Assembly (NCBI RefSeq): GCF_027925385.1
Contig: NZ_AP027143.1
Span: forward strand, 186,001-250,000
Source of the DNA: Methylocystis iwaonis
GTDB taxonomy: Bacteria; Pseudomonadota; Alphaproteobacteria; Rhizobiales; Beijerinckiaceae
Length of the DNA stretch: 64,000 bases
Direction of reading: 5' to 3'
Shown here piece after piece: positions 47,263-61,581 of this stretch (the first letter of the stretch is position 1; the number at the start of each line of letters is the position of its first letter). The translations under genes and the position numbers were made by a program. The notes under the pieces were generated by a model. It saw only the letters and a list, made by a program, of their open reading frames with translations. It ran no database searches and had not been told where the DNA came from.

Positions 47263-48261
47263 ATGGCTCACAATGTCGTACGGTCCATAGCGATCGTCGT
47301 TTATCCCGGCTTCGAATTGCTCGATCTCAGTGGTCCGCTGTGCGCTTTCAATGTCGCCTCGTGCATGCATGAGGCGCCTTACGCGCTCTCGGTCATCTCG
47401 GCGCGAGGTGGTTCGGTCGTCAGTTGTTCCGGGGTGTCCGTAGGCTCCTCGAAATTAACGCAAGATGGTATCGACACACTCCTGGTGGTCGGCGGTCCCG
47501 AAGGCCAGGCGCTCGAACGCGATCGACGAACGGTCGCGCTGCTCGAAAACCTAGCGCCGAGAACGCGGCGCGTTGCGAGCGTCTGCACAGGCGCATTCCT
47601 ACTGGCGGCAGCGGGGCTGCTCGACGGCCGCAAGGCTACGACACATTGGCGATATGCCGCTGCGCTTCAAAGGCGCTTTCCAAAACTTCGCGTCGACGCC
47701 GACCGGATTTTCATCAAGGATGGCAACATCTGGACAGCGGCGGGAATCACATCCGGCATCGATCTGGCGCTTGCGCTCATCGAGGAGGATTTTGGCGCGG
47801 GACTGTCGAAGGCCGTCGCGAAAGACTTGGTGGTCTATCACCGCAGGCCGGGAGCCCAGTCCCAGTTCTCTACCATTCTCGAGCTCGAACCGGCGTCAGG
47901 TCGGATCAAGGACGCGCTTTCCTTCGCGCGTGAACATTTGCACGAGCCGCTCACGGTCGAACGACTCGCTGGAGCGGTCTGCATCGGTGCGCGTCAGTTT
48001 GCGCGAGCGTTTGTCAACGAGACAGGAGAAACGCCCGCAAAAGCCATCGAGCGCTTGCGCGCCGAGGCTGCAATCCCCCTGATCGAAAAGGGGACCGAAC
48101 CCATCGAATCAGTCGCGCGAAGCGTCGGCTTTGGCGACGTAGAAAGAATGCGCAGGGCATTCGTGAGGATTTACGGCCAACCACCGCAATCGCTACGACG
48201 CGCCAGCCGGCTGAACGCGCGATCTGGGTCCCCGGCGATGGGTGGAGCGGATCGAGCATGA
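47263..48261 (+). CDS. GlxA-family AraC-type regulator with DJ-1/PfpI domain
   Basis: A 332-residue regulator. Residues about 8-175 are a PfpI-like sensor domain with the elbow VASVCTGAFLLAAAGLLDGR and KATTHWRY. Residues about 215-315 form the two AraC helix-turn-helix units (LTVERLAGAVCIGARQFARA, IESVARSVGFGDVERMRRAF). It probably controls the divergent DJ-1/PfpI gene. The ligand is unknown. Confidence 0.88.
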   Translation: MAHNVVRSIAIVVYPGFELLDLSGPLCAFNVASCMHEAPYALSVISARGGSVVSCSGVSVGSSKLTQDGIDTLLVVGGPEGQALERDRRTVALLENLAPRTRRVASVCTGAFLLAAAGLLDGRKATTHWRYAAALQRRFPKLRVDADRIFIKDGNIWTAAGITSGIDLALALIEEDFGAGLSKAVAKDLVVYHRRPGAQSQFSTILELEPASGRIKDALSFAREHLHEPLTVERLAGAVCIGARQFARAFVNETGETPAKAIERLRAEAAIPLIEKGTEPIESVARSVGFGDVERMRRAFVRIYGQPPQSLRRASRLNARSGSPAMGGADRA

Positions 48262-48418
48262 ATCTCTTGGGCTCTTCGGCGGTAAATTGGGAATTTGCAG
48301 CGCCATCCCTCAGATCGAAGGAATAGCGGAGCAGATCAACAGCTTCCGGCTTGTTAGCGCCTCCCTAATGCTATATACCTATTGTCAGGGTATCCGTATA
48401 TCCAAAACGAGGTATCTA

Positions 48419-48670
48419 GTGGCGTATAGCATCAAAGACCCCGAAACCGACGAGCTCATCCGCAAGCTCGCAAAGGCGAAGCGCAAGCCCATCGTCGAGG
48501 CGATCAAGGAAGCCTGCGCGAATGAGCTCGCGCGCGAGCGGGCGAAAATCCCTTTGTGGGAACGACTGCAGCCGCTTCGCGCGCGCGTCGCGTCGCACCC
48601 CGCCCGGCCCGAACAAACGCACGCGAGCCACAAGGGTTTTTTCGATGATATGTGGAGCGACGAGAAATGA
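48419..48670 (+). CDS. vapB: VapB-type antitoxin
   Basis: An 83-residue antitoxin of the Rv0623/PSK transcription-factor type. AYSIKDPETDELIRKLAKAK RKPIVEAIKEAC is the DNA-binding N terminus, and the C-terminal tail (KGFFDDMWSDEK) would block the toxin. Start GTG 48419. The upstream AT-rich stretch has repeated GGTATC/TATACC motifs (48371-48417), likely autoregulatory sites. It overlaps vapC by 4 bases. Confidence 0.85.
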   Translation: MAYSIKDPETDELIRKLAKAKRKPIVEAIKEACANELARERAKIPLWERLQPLRARVASHPARPEQTHASHKGFFDDMWSDEK

Positions 48671-49071
48671 TGATCGACGCATCCGCGTTTCTCGCGATCC
48701 TTCTGGAAGAGCCGGATGGCCCGGAGATGGCGCAGCGTATCGCTGCGGCGAAGGCGCCATATACGTCCCCTCTCGCGGTTTATGAGACCTGCGCGCGCCT
48801 GATGAGCGCGCGCCAGATCGCCGCCAATGACGCGCAGGACATGCTGCGCGAATTGCTGGACGAGGCCGCCGTGCGCGTCGTTCCTATCACTGAAGGCATG
48901 ACAAGCGTCGCGCTCGGCGCGTTCGAGAAATACGGGCGAAGCCGCCATCCCGCCGCTTTCAATTTCGGGGATTGCTTCGCTTACGCCTGTGCTCGCGCCT
49001 ACCGCGCGCGCCTCTTGTTCAAAGGCAATGATTTTTCGCAGACCGACATCAATGATTCCGTGAGATATTGA
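48667..49071 (+). CDS. vapC: VapC-type PIN-domain ribonuclease toxin
   Basis: A 134-residue PIN nuclease that would cleave RNA when not bound by VapB. The acidic metal-binding residues are visible in MIDASAFLAIL (Asp), AVYETCARL (Glu) and NFGDCFAYACA (Asp). The ATGATG start overlaps the vapB stop. An intact pair with no sign of decay. Confidence 0.88.
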   Translation: MMIDASAFLAILLEEPDGPEMAQRIAAAKAPYTSPLAVYETCARLMSARQIAANDAQDMLRELLDEAAVRVVPITEGMTSVALGAFEKYGRSRHPAAFNFGDCFAYACARAYRARLLFKGNDFSQTDINDSVRY

Positions 49072-49303
49072 CGCCCCGGGACGAATCTTCGAGCCAACGT
49101 CGCAATTCAGCGCGATTGCCGATCGGCATGGTTCCTCATGCGCGTGCGCTACGCTCGCTTCTGGCCCGCTATATTTCTCGTCGTCTACGGTCTTGGCCGC
49201 CGTCGACGGGCTGGCCCAGATGCTCACCGGAAGAAGCGACTACTTCCATTTGACGGGCCACGGGGTGCAAGAGGGGACTGCTGCAGCCGCACGGAGGAAG
49301 CCG

Positions 49304-49642
49304 ATGCTCGGCGCCAGAAACCTGTTTGCGAACGTGCCCGAACGCTTGATCGACGAAGAGATCACGATCTTGGCCGAGTTGCCGGGCGCGAGGATCGAGC
49401 GGATCGTCTCCACCGGGCAGGCCAGCCAGCCTGGCTTCTGGTACGACCAAGAGCAGGCGGAATGGGTCGTGTTGCTGGGCGGCTCGGCGGGCTTGTTGTT
49501 CGAGGGCGAGGCGGCGCCGCGCATCCTGCGTCCGGGCGATTACGTGGAGATCCCGGCCCACGCTCGGCACCGCATCGAATGGACGGACGCCAATGAACCG
49601 ACGGTGTGGCTGGCAGTGCATGTGGGCGCCAAAGCTGGATGA
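49304..49642 (+). CDS. Small cupin-domain protein
   Basis: A 112-residue single cupin. ATG 49304 follows GGAGGAAG. GFWYDQEQAEWVVLLGGSAG and ILRPGDYVEIPAHARHRIEW are cupin motifs 1 and 2; the usual motif 1 His pair is replaced by Glu/Trp, while motif 2 keeps one His. A longer frame from 49193 lacks a ribosome site. Function unknown. Confidence 0.75.
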   Translation: MLGARNLFANVPERLIDEEITILAELPGARIERIVSTGQASQPGFWYDQEQAEWVVLLGGSAGLLFEGEAAPRILRPGDYVEIPAHARHRIEWTDANEPTVWLAVHVGAKAG

Positions 49643-49699
49643 TGCGGGGCCGATAGCTCGGCGTCGCGGGAATTGGAACGCGCACTGCGCAGCCCTTTG

Positions 49700-49935
49700 A
49701 TGTTACGCTTTGTGCAGGAGACGCCTGAGCTTTGTTTGGCGATCTGGCCGCGCCGCCAGCTTTTTATCGAGCCGCCGCCAGCCGATCACGACGCCCGTCT
49801 CGCCGAGCACGAAACCACCGCCGCAAAGGAGAAGCATGACGACGTCCCAGAGCGGACGCGCTTCGATGAGCGGGCGCCAATCCCAACTGTGGGGAAAGGC
49901 GAAAAGCCACCGGTAGCCGCGCTGCCCCAGGTCAT
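49700..49935 (-). pseudogene. Possible PepSY-type membrane protein C-terminal scrap
   Basis: The minus strand reads RPLIEARPLWDVVMLLLCGG then GFVLGETGVVIGWRRL, ending at a stop. It resembles the last transmembrane helix of PepSY-associated membrane proteins. No start and no upstream domain; it abuts the kinase remnant on the other strand. Confidence 0.35.
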
Positions 49936-50200
49936 ATTTGCGCAGCGGCTGGCTTTGGAAAGCGTGCTCGGCAATTTGATCACGAATGCCTCACGCGCCA
50001 TTTTCGAACCATTCTGGCGAAAAGAAAATACGACTACTGGCACAGGACTCGGGCTCTCCATTGCAAGAGAAATTATTGGCAAGCTTGGGGGAAAATTGGA
50101 TCGAGGAAACATCGGGTTGCGGCGCTACGTTCAAGATAGCGCTAGTCAGTTCAAAGCCAGAGCGCATCGTAGTTTCGGAATGCTCCGCCCATCAATGATG
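49936..50200 (+). pseudogene. Sensor histidine kinase, decayed C-terminal piece
   Basis: ALESVLGNLITNASRAI is an N box; it then jumps directly to IFEPFWRKENTTTGTGLGLS IAREIIGKLGG (F and G2 boxes), skipping the G1 box, and shifts frame to SGCGATFKIAL. A deletion and a frameshift make it non-functional. Confidence 0.65.
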
Positions 50201-50206
50201 CATTAG

Positions 50207-50465
50207 GGAGCAATAATTCAAAAAACGTGATCGACGCTGGATCGATGGCCCTCCGAGCATGGCCGTGTTTATTAGAAACAGAAATGACGGTGATGAGGTG
50301 CGGATGTGCACTTAGTCATGAGCCTGTCAAAGTTCAGATGTATACCTAAATAGCAAATGAGCCACAAATAGTTGACCATTGTTTATCGTCACAAGCTTTC
50401 GCATAGTATTGGCTCAGGCATTGTTAAGCGGCCCAATTCAACGTAAACATTATTGGTGGAAATTC
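50207..50465. promoter_or_regulatory. Leader region of the pig cluster
   Basis: About 260 AT-rich bases without a gene, the only long gap before the pig run, so the operon promoter should be here. TTGACC at about 50373 could be a -35 element, but no well-spaced -10 was found. No convincing regulator site was recognised. Confidence 0.35.
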
Positions 50466-50918
50466 ATGCGCTACGCACGTTACATATTTGGTCTGCTTTA
50501 TGTCCTCGCGGGCTTGGCGAAGGCCTTCCCCGACATTGAGAACGTGCCGCAAACGCTGCGCACAGCGGCGTTCAACAACACCGGGACGATTCTCGAGCCG
50601 ATCAGCAGATGGCTCGCAGACCACGGCGGAGTCGTGACGGTCATCGTTGGCGTCGCGCTGTTCGCTTCGGGCGTCAGCTATCTTTTCGACCGCCTCGTAA
50701 TGGCGGCGGCGGTCGGCCAATTGGCGATGATCGCCTGTTTCATCGCCATCCTCGCAAAGACGACTCCGGAGATCGTCGCTATCGACCTGCCTTTTGCGAT
50801 CGTCGCAATTTTACTGATCCGCGACAAACTGCAAAAGCGGCGCGCTCCTGCAACGCCACCGACAGCGAAGCAAGATGATCTACGACAGCGCGCATCGGCT
50901 GTGACGCAGAACCGATAG
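50466..50918 (+). CDS. DoxX-like four-helix membrane protein, in frame with pigB
   Basis: A 150-residue DoxX-type protein with four hydrophobic segments (about residues 5-22, 55-80, 82-100, 105-122), starting MRYARYIFGLLYVLAGLAKA. It ends at TAG 50916-50918. The FAD oxidoreductase frame starting at 50931 is in exactly the same reading frame, 4 codons later, so one TAG separates the two. It could be a separate subunit anchoring the oxidase in the membrane, or the N-terminal part of a PigB that is fused in other organisms. Confidence 0.75.
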   Translation: MRYARYIFGLLYVLAGLAKAFPDIENVPQTLRTAAFNNTGTILEPISRWLADHGGVVTVIVGVALFASGVSYLFDRLVMAAAVGQLAMIACFIAILAKTTPEIVAIDLPFAIVAILLIRDKLQKRRAPATPPTAKQDDLRQRASAVTQNR

Positions 50919-50930
50919 ACCAAGCCGGCG

Positions 50931-52649
50931 TTGAACATCGATGATATTGCGGCCGCGCCGCGGCCGATTGATCCCGCGCGTCTCGAAGCTTGGGAGATTG
51001 CGATGCTTACGCGAGAATTCGACAGACCGAGCTCGCAAGAGTTCGACCACTTTGGGGATACCCGTACGTTTGACGCGCCAGGTTTCGCGGACGTCATCGT
51101 CGTCGGCGGCGGACTGGCGGGACTGACCGCCGCTTGGCGCATGGAAGGATTTGATGTGACTCTCCTCGAAGAGGGTCGCAATGTCGGCGGCGCCGCCCGT
51201 TTCGAACGCCATGGCGAATTGCGGTTTCCCACTGCAGCTTCCTGCCTGCAATCGCCGGCGCCGGACGGAAGAGTCGCGGAACTCTTGAAAGATCTTGGCC
51301 TGTGGGGTTCGTGGCGCTCGACGTCGGATGATTTGCTGGTGCTTTTCAAGACCGGCGATTTGATTGGAAATCTCGGCGTCGTGTCGCACGCTTTCCTTTC
51401 CCATCCAGCGTCACTGATGAACCCGAAAGTTTATCGCCTGACCGGATCGCTCATCGGGGCCGCGTTATCAGGCCAAGCCTATGTCGCCGCAGAAAAGCGG
51501 CTTGGCGACCCGATCTTCGCGCATCTGAACGCTTATCTGGCGCGCCTTGCGCCCGGAAAGGGCCGCTACCCCTCCATTCCGTGGAAGCCCGCCGACGGCT
51601 GGAGCCGCGCCGAAATGGAGCAATTCGACAGCGTCACTCTGGAGCAGTTGCTGTCCGACGCTCGCCTGCGCGAGACGCTGCCGCCAGACCTGCGTCCCCC
51701 CAAAAACCTCGATAATCTGGTTCGTGACGCCATCGTCACGACGTTGCAGGTCGAAAGCCTGACGCTCGACGATGTATCGGGCTACGTCGGGCTTCATTTC
51801 CTTATTGGCTACCTGTATGGCGAGCTTGTCGCGTTTCCGGGGGGCAACGGCTTCGTCACGGAGCGGTTGCGCGAGCGTCTGGAACTGCGCGAGAGCTTTC
51901 GCTGCGTCAATGGGGCGAAAGTCACATCCATACGCAGCCACGGCGCCGATCGCTATCGCGTGACCTTTCAACGCGACGGACGGGAGCATGTTGTCGAGGC
52001 GCGTGCGGTCGTATGGGCGGCGTCGAAACACGCGGCGCTCAAAGCGATACACGATCTTCCCTCCGCCCAGCGGGCTGCGATGGCCGAGATCGAATATGGC
52101 GACTACATTGTCGCGAACGTCATTTTGAAGCAGCCGGTCTGGGGCGACCGCTTCGGCGCATATATCATTGCCGGAAAAGACGAGGCCGCCCCTATGGGAT
52201 GGTGCCGGATTGGCGGCTGCATCTCCGCAAACTGGCTCGATCCGACGCAAAGCCATCCAGGGGGCGTCCTCACGCTCCTTAAGCCGGTTTCTCGTCGCGA
52301 CAACACGGGTCGGCTCGCAAAAGTGGCGTTCCGGGATCTTCAAGAGACGGCGCGAGCGGAGGTTTCGGACATATTGGCCTGCGCTGGCGTTCCCCCGCAA
52401 GCCGTCGAGGACATTCGCCTGTGGCTATGGCCCAAAGGGCTCGTATCGCCTCGTCCAGGACAAATGAAAAGCGACCTCTTCCGCAGAGCGTCGGCGCCCT
52501 TTGGTCGCATGGTTTTCGCTAATCAGGACACCTATGGCGTCGGCAATTTCGAGTCGGCCGTTGGCGCGGGACTCGATGCGGCCGAACGTCTGAAGATGGC
52601 GCTGGGCGCAACAAGCGTGCCGCTCAGTGCAGAGTTCTCGATGGTCTAA
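50931..52649 (+). CDS. pigB: PigB-like FAD-dependent amine oxidase (MAP-forming)
   Basis: A 572-residue flavoprotein from TTG 50931; ATG 51003 would still keep the FAD domain. DVIVVGGGLAGLTAAWRM near residue 60 is the FAD motif. The C-terminal FESAVGAGLDAAERL is the second FAD contact of the amine oxidase/phytoene-desaturase group. In prodigiosin synthesis PigB oxidises the dihydro-pyrrole H2MAP to 2-methyl-3-n-amylpyrrole. The call rests on the family and on its place directly before pigC, as in Serratia. No pigA gene precedes it here. Confidence 0.82.
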   Translation: MNIDDIAAAPRPIDPARLEAWEIAMLTREFDRPSSQEFDHFGDTRTFDAPGFADVIVVGGGLAGLTAAWRMEGFDVTLLEEGRNVGGAARFERHGELRFPTAASCLQSPAPDGRVAELLKDLGLWGSWRSTSDDLLVLFKTGDLIGNLGVVSHAFLSHPASLMNPKVYRLTGSLIGAALSGQAYVAAEKRLGDPIFAHLNAYLARLAPGKGRYPSIPWKPADGWSRAEMEQFDSVTLEQLLSDARLRETLPPDLRPPKNLDNLVRDAIVTTLQVESLTLDDVSGYVGLHFLIGYLYGELVAFPGGNGFVTERLRERLELRESFRCVNGAKVTSIRSHGADRYRVTFQRDGREHVVEARAVVWAASKHAALKAIHDLPSAQRAAMAEIEYGDYIVANVILKQPVWGDRFGAYIIAGKDEAAPMGWCRIGGCISANWLDPTQSHPGGVLTLLKPVSRRDNTGRLAKVAFRDLQETARAEVSDILACAGVPPQAVEDIRLWLWPKGLVSPRPGQMKSDLFRRASAPFGRMVFANQDTYGVGNFESAVGAGLDAAERLKMALGATSVPLSAEFSMV

Positions 52650-52700
52650 CTGTTACCTAACCATTCAATTCGCGCAATTTCCACATACGAAGAGATAACA

Positions 52701-55418
52701 ATGGCCGAAGCGATGAAATACGTCCGAGCGCTCGATGGGACGTTCGAGGAGGACCGCCTGATCCTGGGTGGAAAGGCCATGTCGCTGAATGCGCTTGCCC
52801 GAGCCGGCTTGCCCGCGCCAGAGGCCTATTGCGTTACGACAGAAGCCTATCGCGCTTTCGTCGAACGCTTCGGCCTTACAGAAGATACGACCAAAAACGA
52901 TCCGGCGCGCCTGCGAGACGTCTTGGAGGCGGCTACGCTACCGCAAGACCTGCAACGCGAAATCATCGCCGCCTATGCGACGCTCGGAGGCGGGCGGGTC
53001 GCCGTGCGCTCGTCTGCCGTAAGCGAGGATTTGGCGGAAAGCTCGTTCGCCGGCCAATACAAGACATTCCTCAATGTCGAAGGCGAGCGTGCCGTCATCG
53101 ACTGCGTAAAGCGCTGTTGGGCGTCATTATGGGCCGACCATGTAGCGGTCTACGGTCGTCAGCGTGACGCGGTCGCGCAGAGCGGCGACACGGAAAAATC
53201 CATCGCTGTAATCCTTCAGCAGATGGTGAGCGCCGACGCCGCGGGAGTACTCTTCACGACAGACCCGATCGGCGGAGACGCCAACCGCATGGTCATCGAG
53301 GCCGCCTGGGGCGTCGGCGAGGGAGTCGTGTCGAGCCAGGTCGTCACCGACAGCTATCTCGTCGATCGCACGGACTTCGCCGTCGCGAGGACAATCCGCC
53401 ACAAGCCGATGCGCACGGTATGCAACCGCGACGGCGGCGTGGCGCTGGAAAAAACGCCCGCCACGCTCGCCGACGCGGCCACGCTGACGGACGATCAGGC
53501 CGCACAGCTCGCGCGACACGCGATGACTATCAGGCAGTCGTGCGGTCCGGCCTTCGCCGACAAGGAGCTCGACGTCGAATGGGCGATCAAGGACGGGAAG
53601 ATCGCCATTTTGCAAGCGCGGCCCATCACTGTGAGCGACCCGCGCGCCGCCCACGCGGTTTTCGCCGATCCAGAGGAAGCGGAAAGCTCGCTGCGAGACA
53701 ATACGATGTTCTCGCGCATGGACACAGGAGAGATCGTCACCGGGCTGATGACGCCGTTCGGTCTGTCATTCTGCCGGTTCTACCAGAACAACATTCACGG
53801 CCCGGCGGTCAAGAAGATGGGGCTGCTGAATATGTCGTCGTCGCGGCATTTCATGGGCTACATCCGCGGATACGTCTACCTAAACATTTCGGCCTCGGCC
53901 TACATGCTGACCCAGTGTCCGCCGACCCGCGATCACATGAAATTCACCAAGAGATACGCCACCGACGAGGTCGATCTCTCCAACTACCGCAATCCCTACG
54001 GCGAACCGGTGAAGGGGCTGGCCTATCTGCGCAGCGCCTTTTACTGGCTGCGCCAGCAACTCATCAATGTCGCGACTGCTGAAAAGACCGCGCGGCGCAT
54101 GGAGGCGTTGGGCAAAGACCGCATCGACAGGTTTCTCGCGCTCGATCTGACGAAAATGAGTCTCGAGGAGCTCAACGCCGAGCTCGAACTGATCGACCGC
54201 AACTTTTTAGCGAGCTGTTCGGCCTATATGCCGTTCTTTCTGCAATCCTTCGCGCTTTACGACGCTTTAGCGGAGCTATGCGAGACGTGGCTCGGCGGGA
54301 GAGGGGAAGGCTTGCATAATCGCATCAAGGCGTCGCTCAATAATCTGCGGACGATCGACGTCACCAAAGGCGTCGTCGCGCTCGCCGACACGGTGAAGGC
54401 CCAACCAGAGCTGCGCGATCTCTTTTTGAACGGCTCGCCGGACGAGCTGGTCGAGCGGCTGCAACTCAGTAGCTCCGGCAAGACGTTTTGGGACGGTCCG
54501 TTCGCAGCGTTTCTGCGCCAGTTCGGAACGCGTGGGCGTCAGGAATTCGATTTGAGCATTGCGCGCTGGAACGACGATCCGCTTTATTTGCTGAAAGTCA
54601 TCCGTCTATATCTGCTGAACGAATTCGATCTTTACGACAAAATGCGCGAGAGCGACGCGAAGCGGCGCGAAGATACCACGCGTCTGCTTTCGACCCTTCC
54701 GCTGAAGGCGCGGCTGAAGCTGCGCTTCGTGATCTCCGCCTATGCGAAAATGGCCGACCTGCGCGAGCGCGTCCGCCCCGTTTTCGTCGCCGAAACCTGG
54801 TTCTATCGCAAAATTGCGCTGGAGATCATACGGCGGTTGAGCGAAGAGGGCGTGGCGAATCTATCCGACCTGCCCTTTCTCGATTTCAACGAGCTGCGCG
54901 CTTACGTCGCGGGCCAAAAGACTGCGGCGCAAGCGTTCTCGCGCGAGCTCATTGAGAAAAATCGGCGCGAGCATCTCATCAATCTGCGCGCCGAGGAGCC
55001 ACCCATGAGCATTGTTGGGGGCTATAAGCCGAAACGGTCAAACGCAGCGGCGCGACTCGCGGATGATAGCGACGCCCTTGTGGGACTCGCCGCGAGCCCC
55101 GGCGTCGTCGTCGCGCGCGCCCGCGTCATCACCGATTTGCAGCGTCAGGCCGAGGAGTTTGAGCCGGGCGAAATACTCGTGGCCAAATTCACGGACGCCT
55201 CTTGGACTCCGCTTTTCGTTCTCGCCGCGGGCGTTGTGGCCGACATCGGTTCGCCGTTGTCCCACAGCTCCATCGTGTCGAGGGAATTCGGCATCCCTGC
55301 GGTCGTCAACACTCGATCGGGGACGCTGAAAATCCGAACCGGCGACTTCCTTTATCTCGACGGAGACGCGGGCGTCGTTCGCATCGAAGAACGCGCCGAG
55401 CGGCAAGCCGCCGCCTGA
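52701..55418 (+). CDS. pigC: PigC-like prodigiosin-condensing enzyme (PEP-synthase-like)
   Basis: A 905-residue ATP-dependent ligase-like enzyme. Residues about 20-320 form a PEP-synthase ATP-grasp domain (GGKAMSLNALARAGLPAPEA, VAVRSSAVSEDLAESSFAGQ, LDVEWAIKDGKIAILQARPI). The C terminus holds the phosphohistidine motif GSPLSHSSIVSREFGIPAVV with His855. The large middle domain, about 330-780, is unlike ordinary PEP synthase, as in PigC. It joins the monopyrrole MAP and the bipyrrole MBC using ATP. Good ribosome site (GAAGAGATAAC) before ATG. Confidence 0.92.
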   Translation: MAEAMKYVRALDGTFEEDRLILGGKAMSLNALARAGLPAPEAYCVTTEAYRAFVERFGLTEDTTKNDPARLRDVLEAATLPQDLQREIIAAYATLGGGRVAVRSSAVSEDLAESSFAGQYKTFLNVEGERAVIDCVKRCWASLWADHVAVYGRQRDAVAQSGDTEKSIAVILQQMVSADAAGVLFTTDPIGGDANRMVIEAAWGVGEGVVSSQVVTDSYLVDRTDFAVARTIRHKPMRTVCNRDGGVALEKTPATLADAATLTDDQAAQLARHAMTIRQSCGPAFADKELDVEWAIKDGKIAILQARPITVSDPRAAHAVFADPEEAESSLRDNTMFSRMDTGEIVTGLMTPFGLSFCRFYQNNIHGPAVKKMGLLNMSSSRHFMGYIRGYVYLNISASAYMLTQCPPTRDHMKFTKRYATDEVDLSNYRNPYGEPVKGLAYLRSAFYWLRQQLINVATAEKTARRMEALGKDRIDRFLALDLTKMSLEELNAELELIDRNFLASCSAYMPFFLQSFALYDALAELCETWLGGRGEGLHNRIKASLNNLRTIDVTKGVVALADTVKAQPELRDLFLNGSPDELVERLQLSSSGKTFWDGPFAAFLRQFGTRGRQEFDLSIARWNDDPLYLLKVIRLYLLNEFDLYDKMRESDAKRREDTTRLLSTLPLKARLKLRFVISAYAKMADLRERVRPVFVAETWFYRKIALEIIRRLSEEGVANLSDLPFLDFNELRAYVAGQKTAAQAFSRELIEKNRREHLINLRAEEPPMSIVGGYKPKRSNAAARLADDSDALVGLAASPGVVVARARVITDLQRQAEEFEPGEILVAKFTDASWTPLFVLAAGVVADIGSPLSHSSIVSREFGIPAVVNTRSGTLKIRTGDFLYLDGDAGVVRIEERAERQAAA

Positions 55419-55506
55419 CAGAACCGCACAAAATTCGTGGCCCTTCGGGCATCGCGCCCGGCGGGAGGTTTACTTCGTAATTTTTCACAAACGCTGGAAG
55501 CCGACC

Positions 55507-60533
<5,027 letters not shown>

Positions 60534-60545
60534 GGAGACTGAGCC

Positions 60546-61559
60546 TTGGAGTCAGCAGTAAAGGAAATCGCCGGCATTTTGACGGGTTTTTTCCAGTCGA
60601 AAACAGTCGCCGCCGCGTTGGAGTTGCGGATATTCGACGCCATGGATCCGCCAGCGCGCGCCGAGGTGGTGTGCCGTAGGGCGGGCGTCCCGCTTGCCTC
60701 CGGAAAGCGACTTTTGATCGCGCTCGAAGCCATGAAGCTTATTTCTCGCGAAAACGATGAATATCGCCTCTCCGACGCCGCTAAACGCTGCCTGGTCAGC
60801 ACGTCGCCGCAATGGATGGGGTGGATGGCGCGCCACTGTGACGTCTTTCTTTACCCGCTGTGGGGCCAATGTGCGGAGGCGATTCGCCAAGACGAAGATC
60901 GGCGCACGGCCGTGTTCGGAGACAATCGTAGCTGGTTCGACATTCTTTATCAGAATCCGAGAGACGTTGCGGATTTCCAGGAATTTCTGGGCGTCCTCGC
61001 GCAGCCTTTCGTCGACGGCATGATCGAATCCTTCGATTTCTCGCCCTACCGGCGGTTCATCGATATCGGCTCCGGATGCGGCTCATTGCCGATGTCGGTC
61101 GCCAGAAGCCATCCTAAGCTAGAAGTTGCGGTTTGCGAACTTCCGCAGGCCGCGGCCTTCACGCGCGAGAAGCTCGACGCGCGAGGCTTCAAGGATCACA
61201 TCGCTGTCTTCGAAGGCAATGTCTTAGAAGGCGACCTTCCTCGCGGCTTCGATCTCGTTCACCTCGGCTGGATGCTGCACGACTACGCCATCGAAAGCCA
61301 AAGGACAATTCTCGAAAACATATTGGCGGCCATGCCGTCGGGCGCAACTTTTGTTGCAAGCGAAACGCCGCTCAACGACGACGAGAGCGGGCCGCTCTTC
61401 ACATCGCTTCTTTCGATCAACATGCTTGTGTCCACCGACGGGGGCGTCGAATCCACGACAGAGGAATACCTCGGTCGTTTCCGTGATGCTGGGTTCGTCA
61501 ACACACGAGCCCAGACAATTCCCGGGCCACGCAAACTGTTGATCGGCGAAAAGGCCTGA
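60546..61559 (+). CDS. pigF: PigF-like O-methyltransferase
   Basis: A 337-residue dimeric O-methyltransferase with an N-terminal winged-helix dimerisation domain (about 1-110) and SAM domain (FIDIGSGCGSLPMSVARSHP near residue 170, GNVLEGDLPRGFDLVHLGWM LHDY with the catalytic-His-type region). PigF methylates hydroxy-bipyrrole carbaldehyde (HBC) to MBC. Start TTG 60546 after GAGGAG, 12 bases after pigE. Confidence 0.9.
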   Translation: MESAVKEIAGILTGFFQSKTVAAALELRIFDAMDPPARAEVVCRRAGVPLASGKRLLIALEAMKLISRENDEYRLSDAAKRCLVSTSPQWMGWMARHCDVFLYPLWGQCAEAIRQDEDRRTAVFGDNRSWFDILYQNPRDVADFQEFLGVLAQPFVDGMIESFDFSPYRRFIDIGSGCGSLPMSVARSHPKLEVAVCELPQAAAFTREKLDARGFKDHIAVFEGNVLEGDLPRGFDLVHLGWMLHDYAIESQRTILENILAAMPSGATFVASETPLNDDESGPLFTSLLSINMLVSTDGGVESTTEEYLGRFRDAGFVNTRAQTIPGPRKLLIGEKA

Positions 61560-61581
61560 CTGAGAGCATTTGGAGGAAATA

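Noticed and set aside
50320..50345. A lux-box-like sequence (CTGTCAAAGTTCAG) before the pig cluster
   Set aside because: Only the outer CTG/CAG pair is symmetric; too weak for a quorum-sensing site claim.
52701..55418. Ordinary phosphoenolpyruvate synthase or rifampicin phosphotransferase
   Set aside because: The long non-standard middle domain and position in a pig gene run favour PigC.
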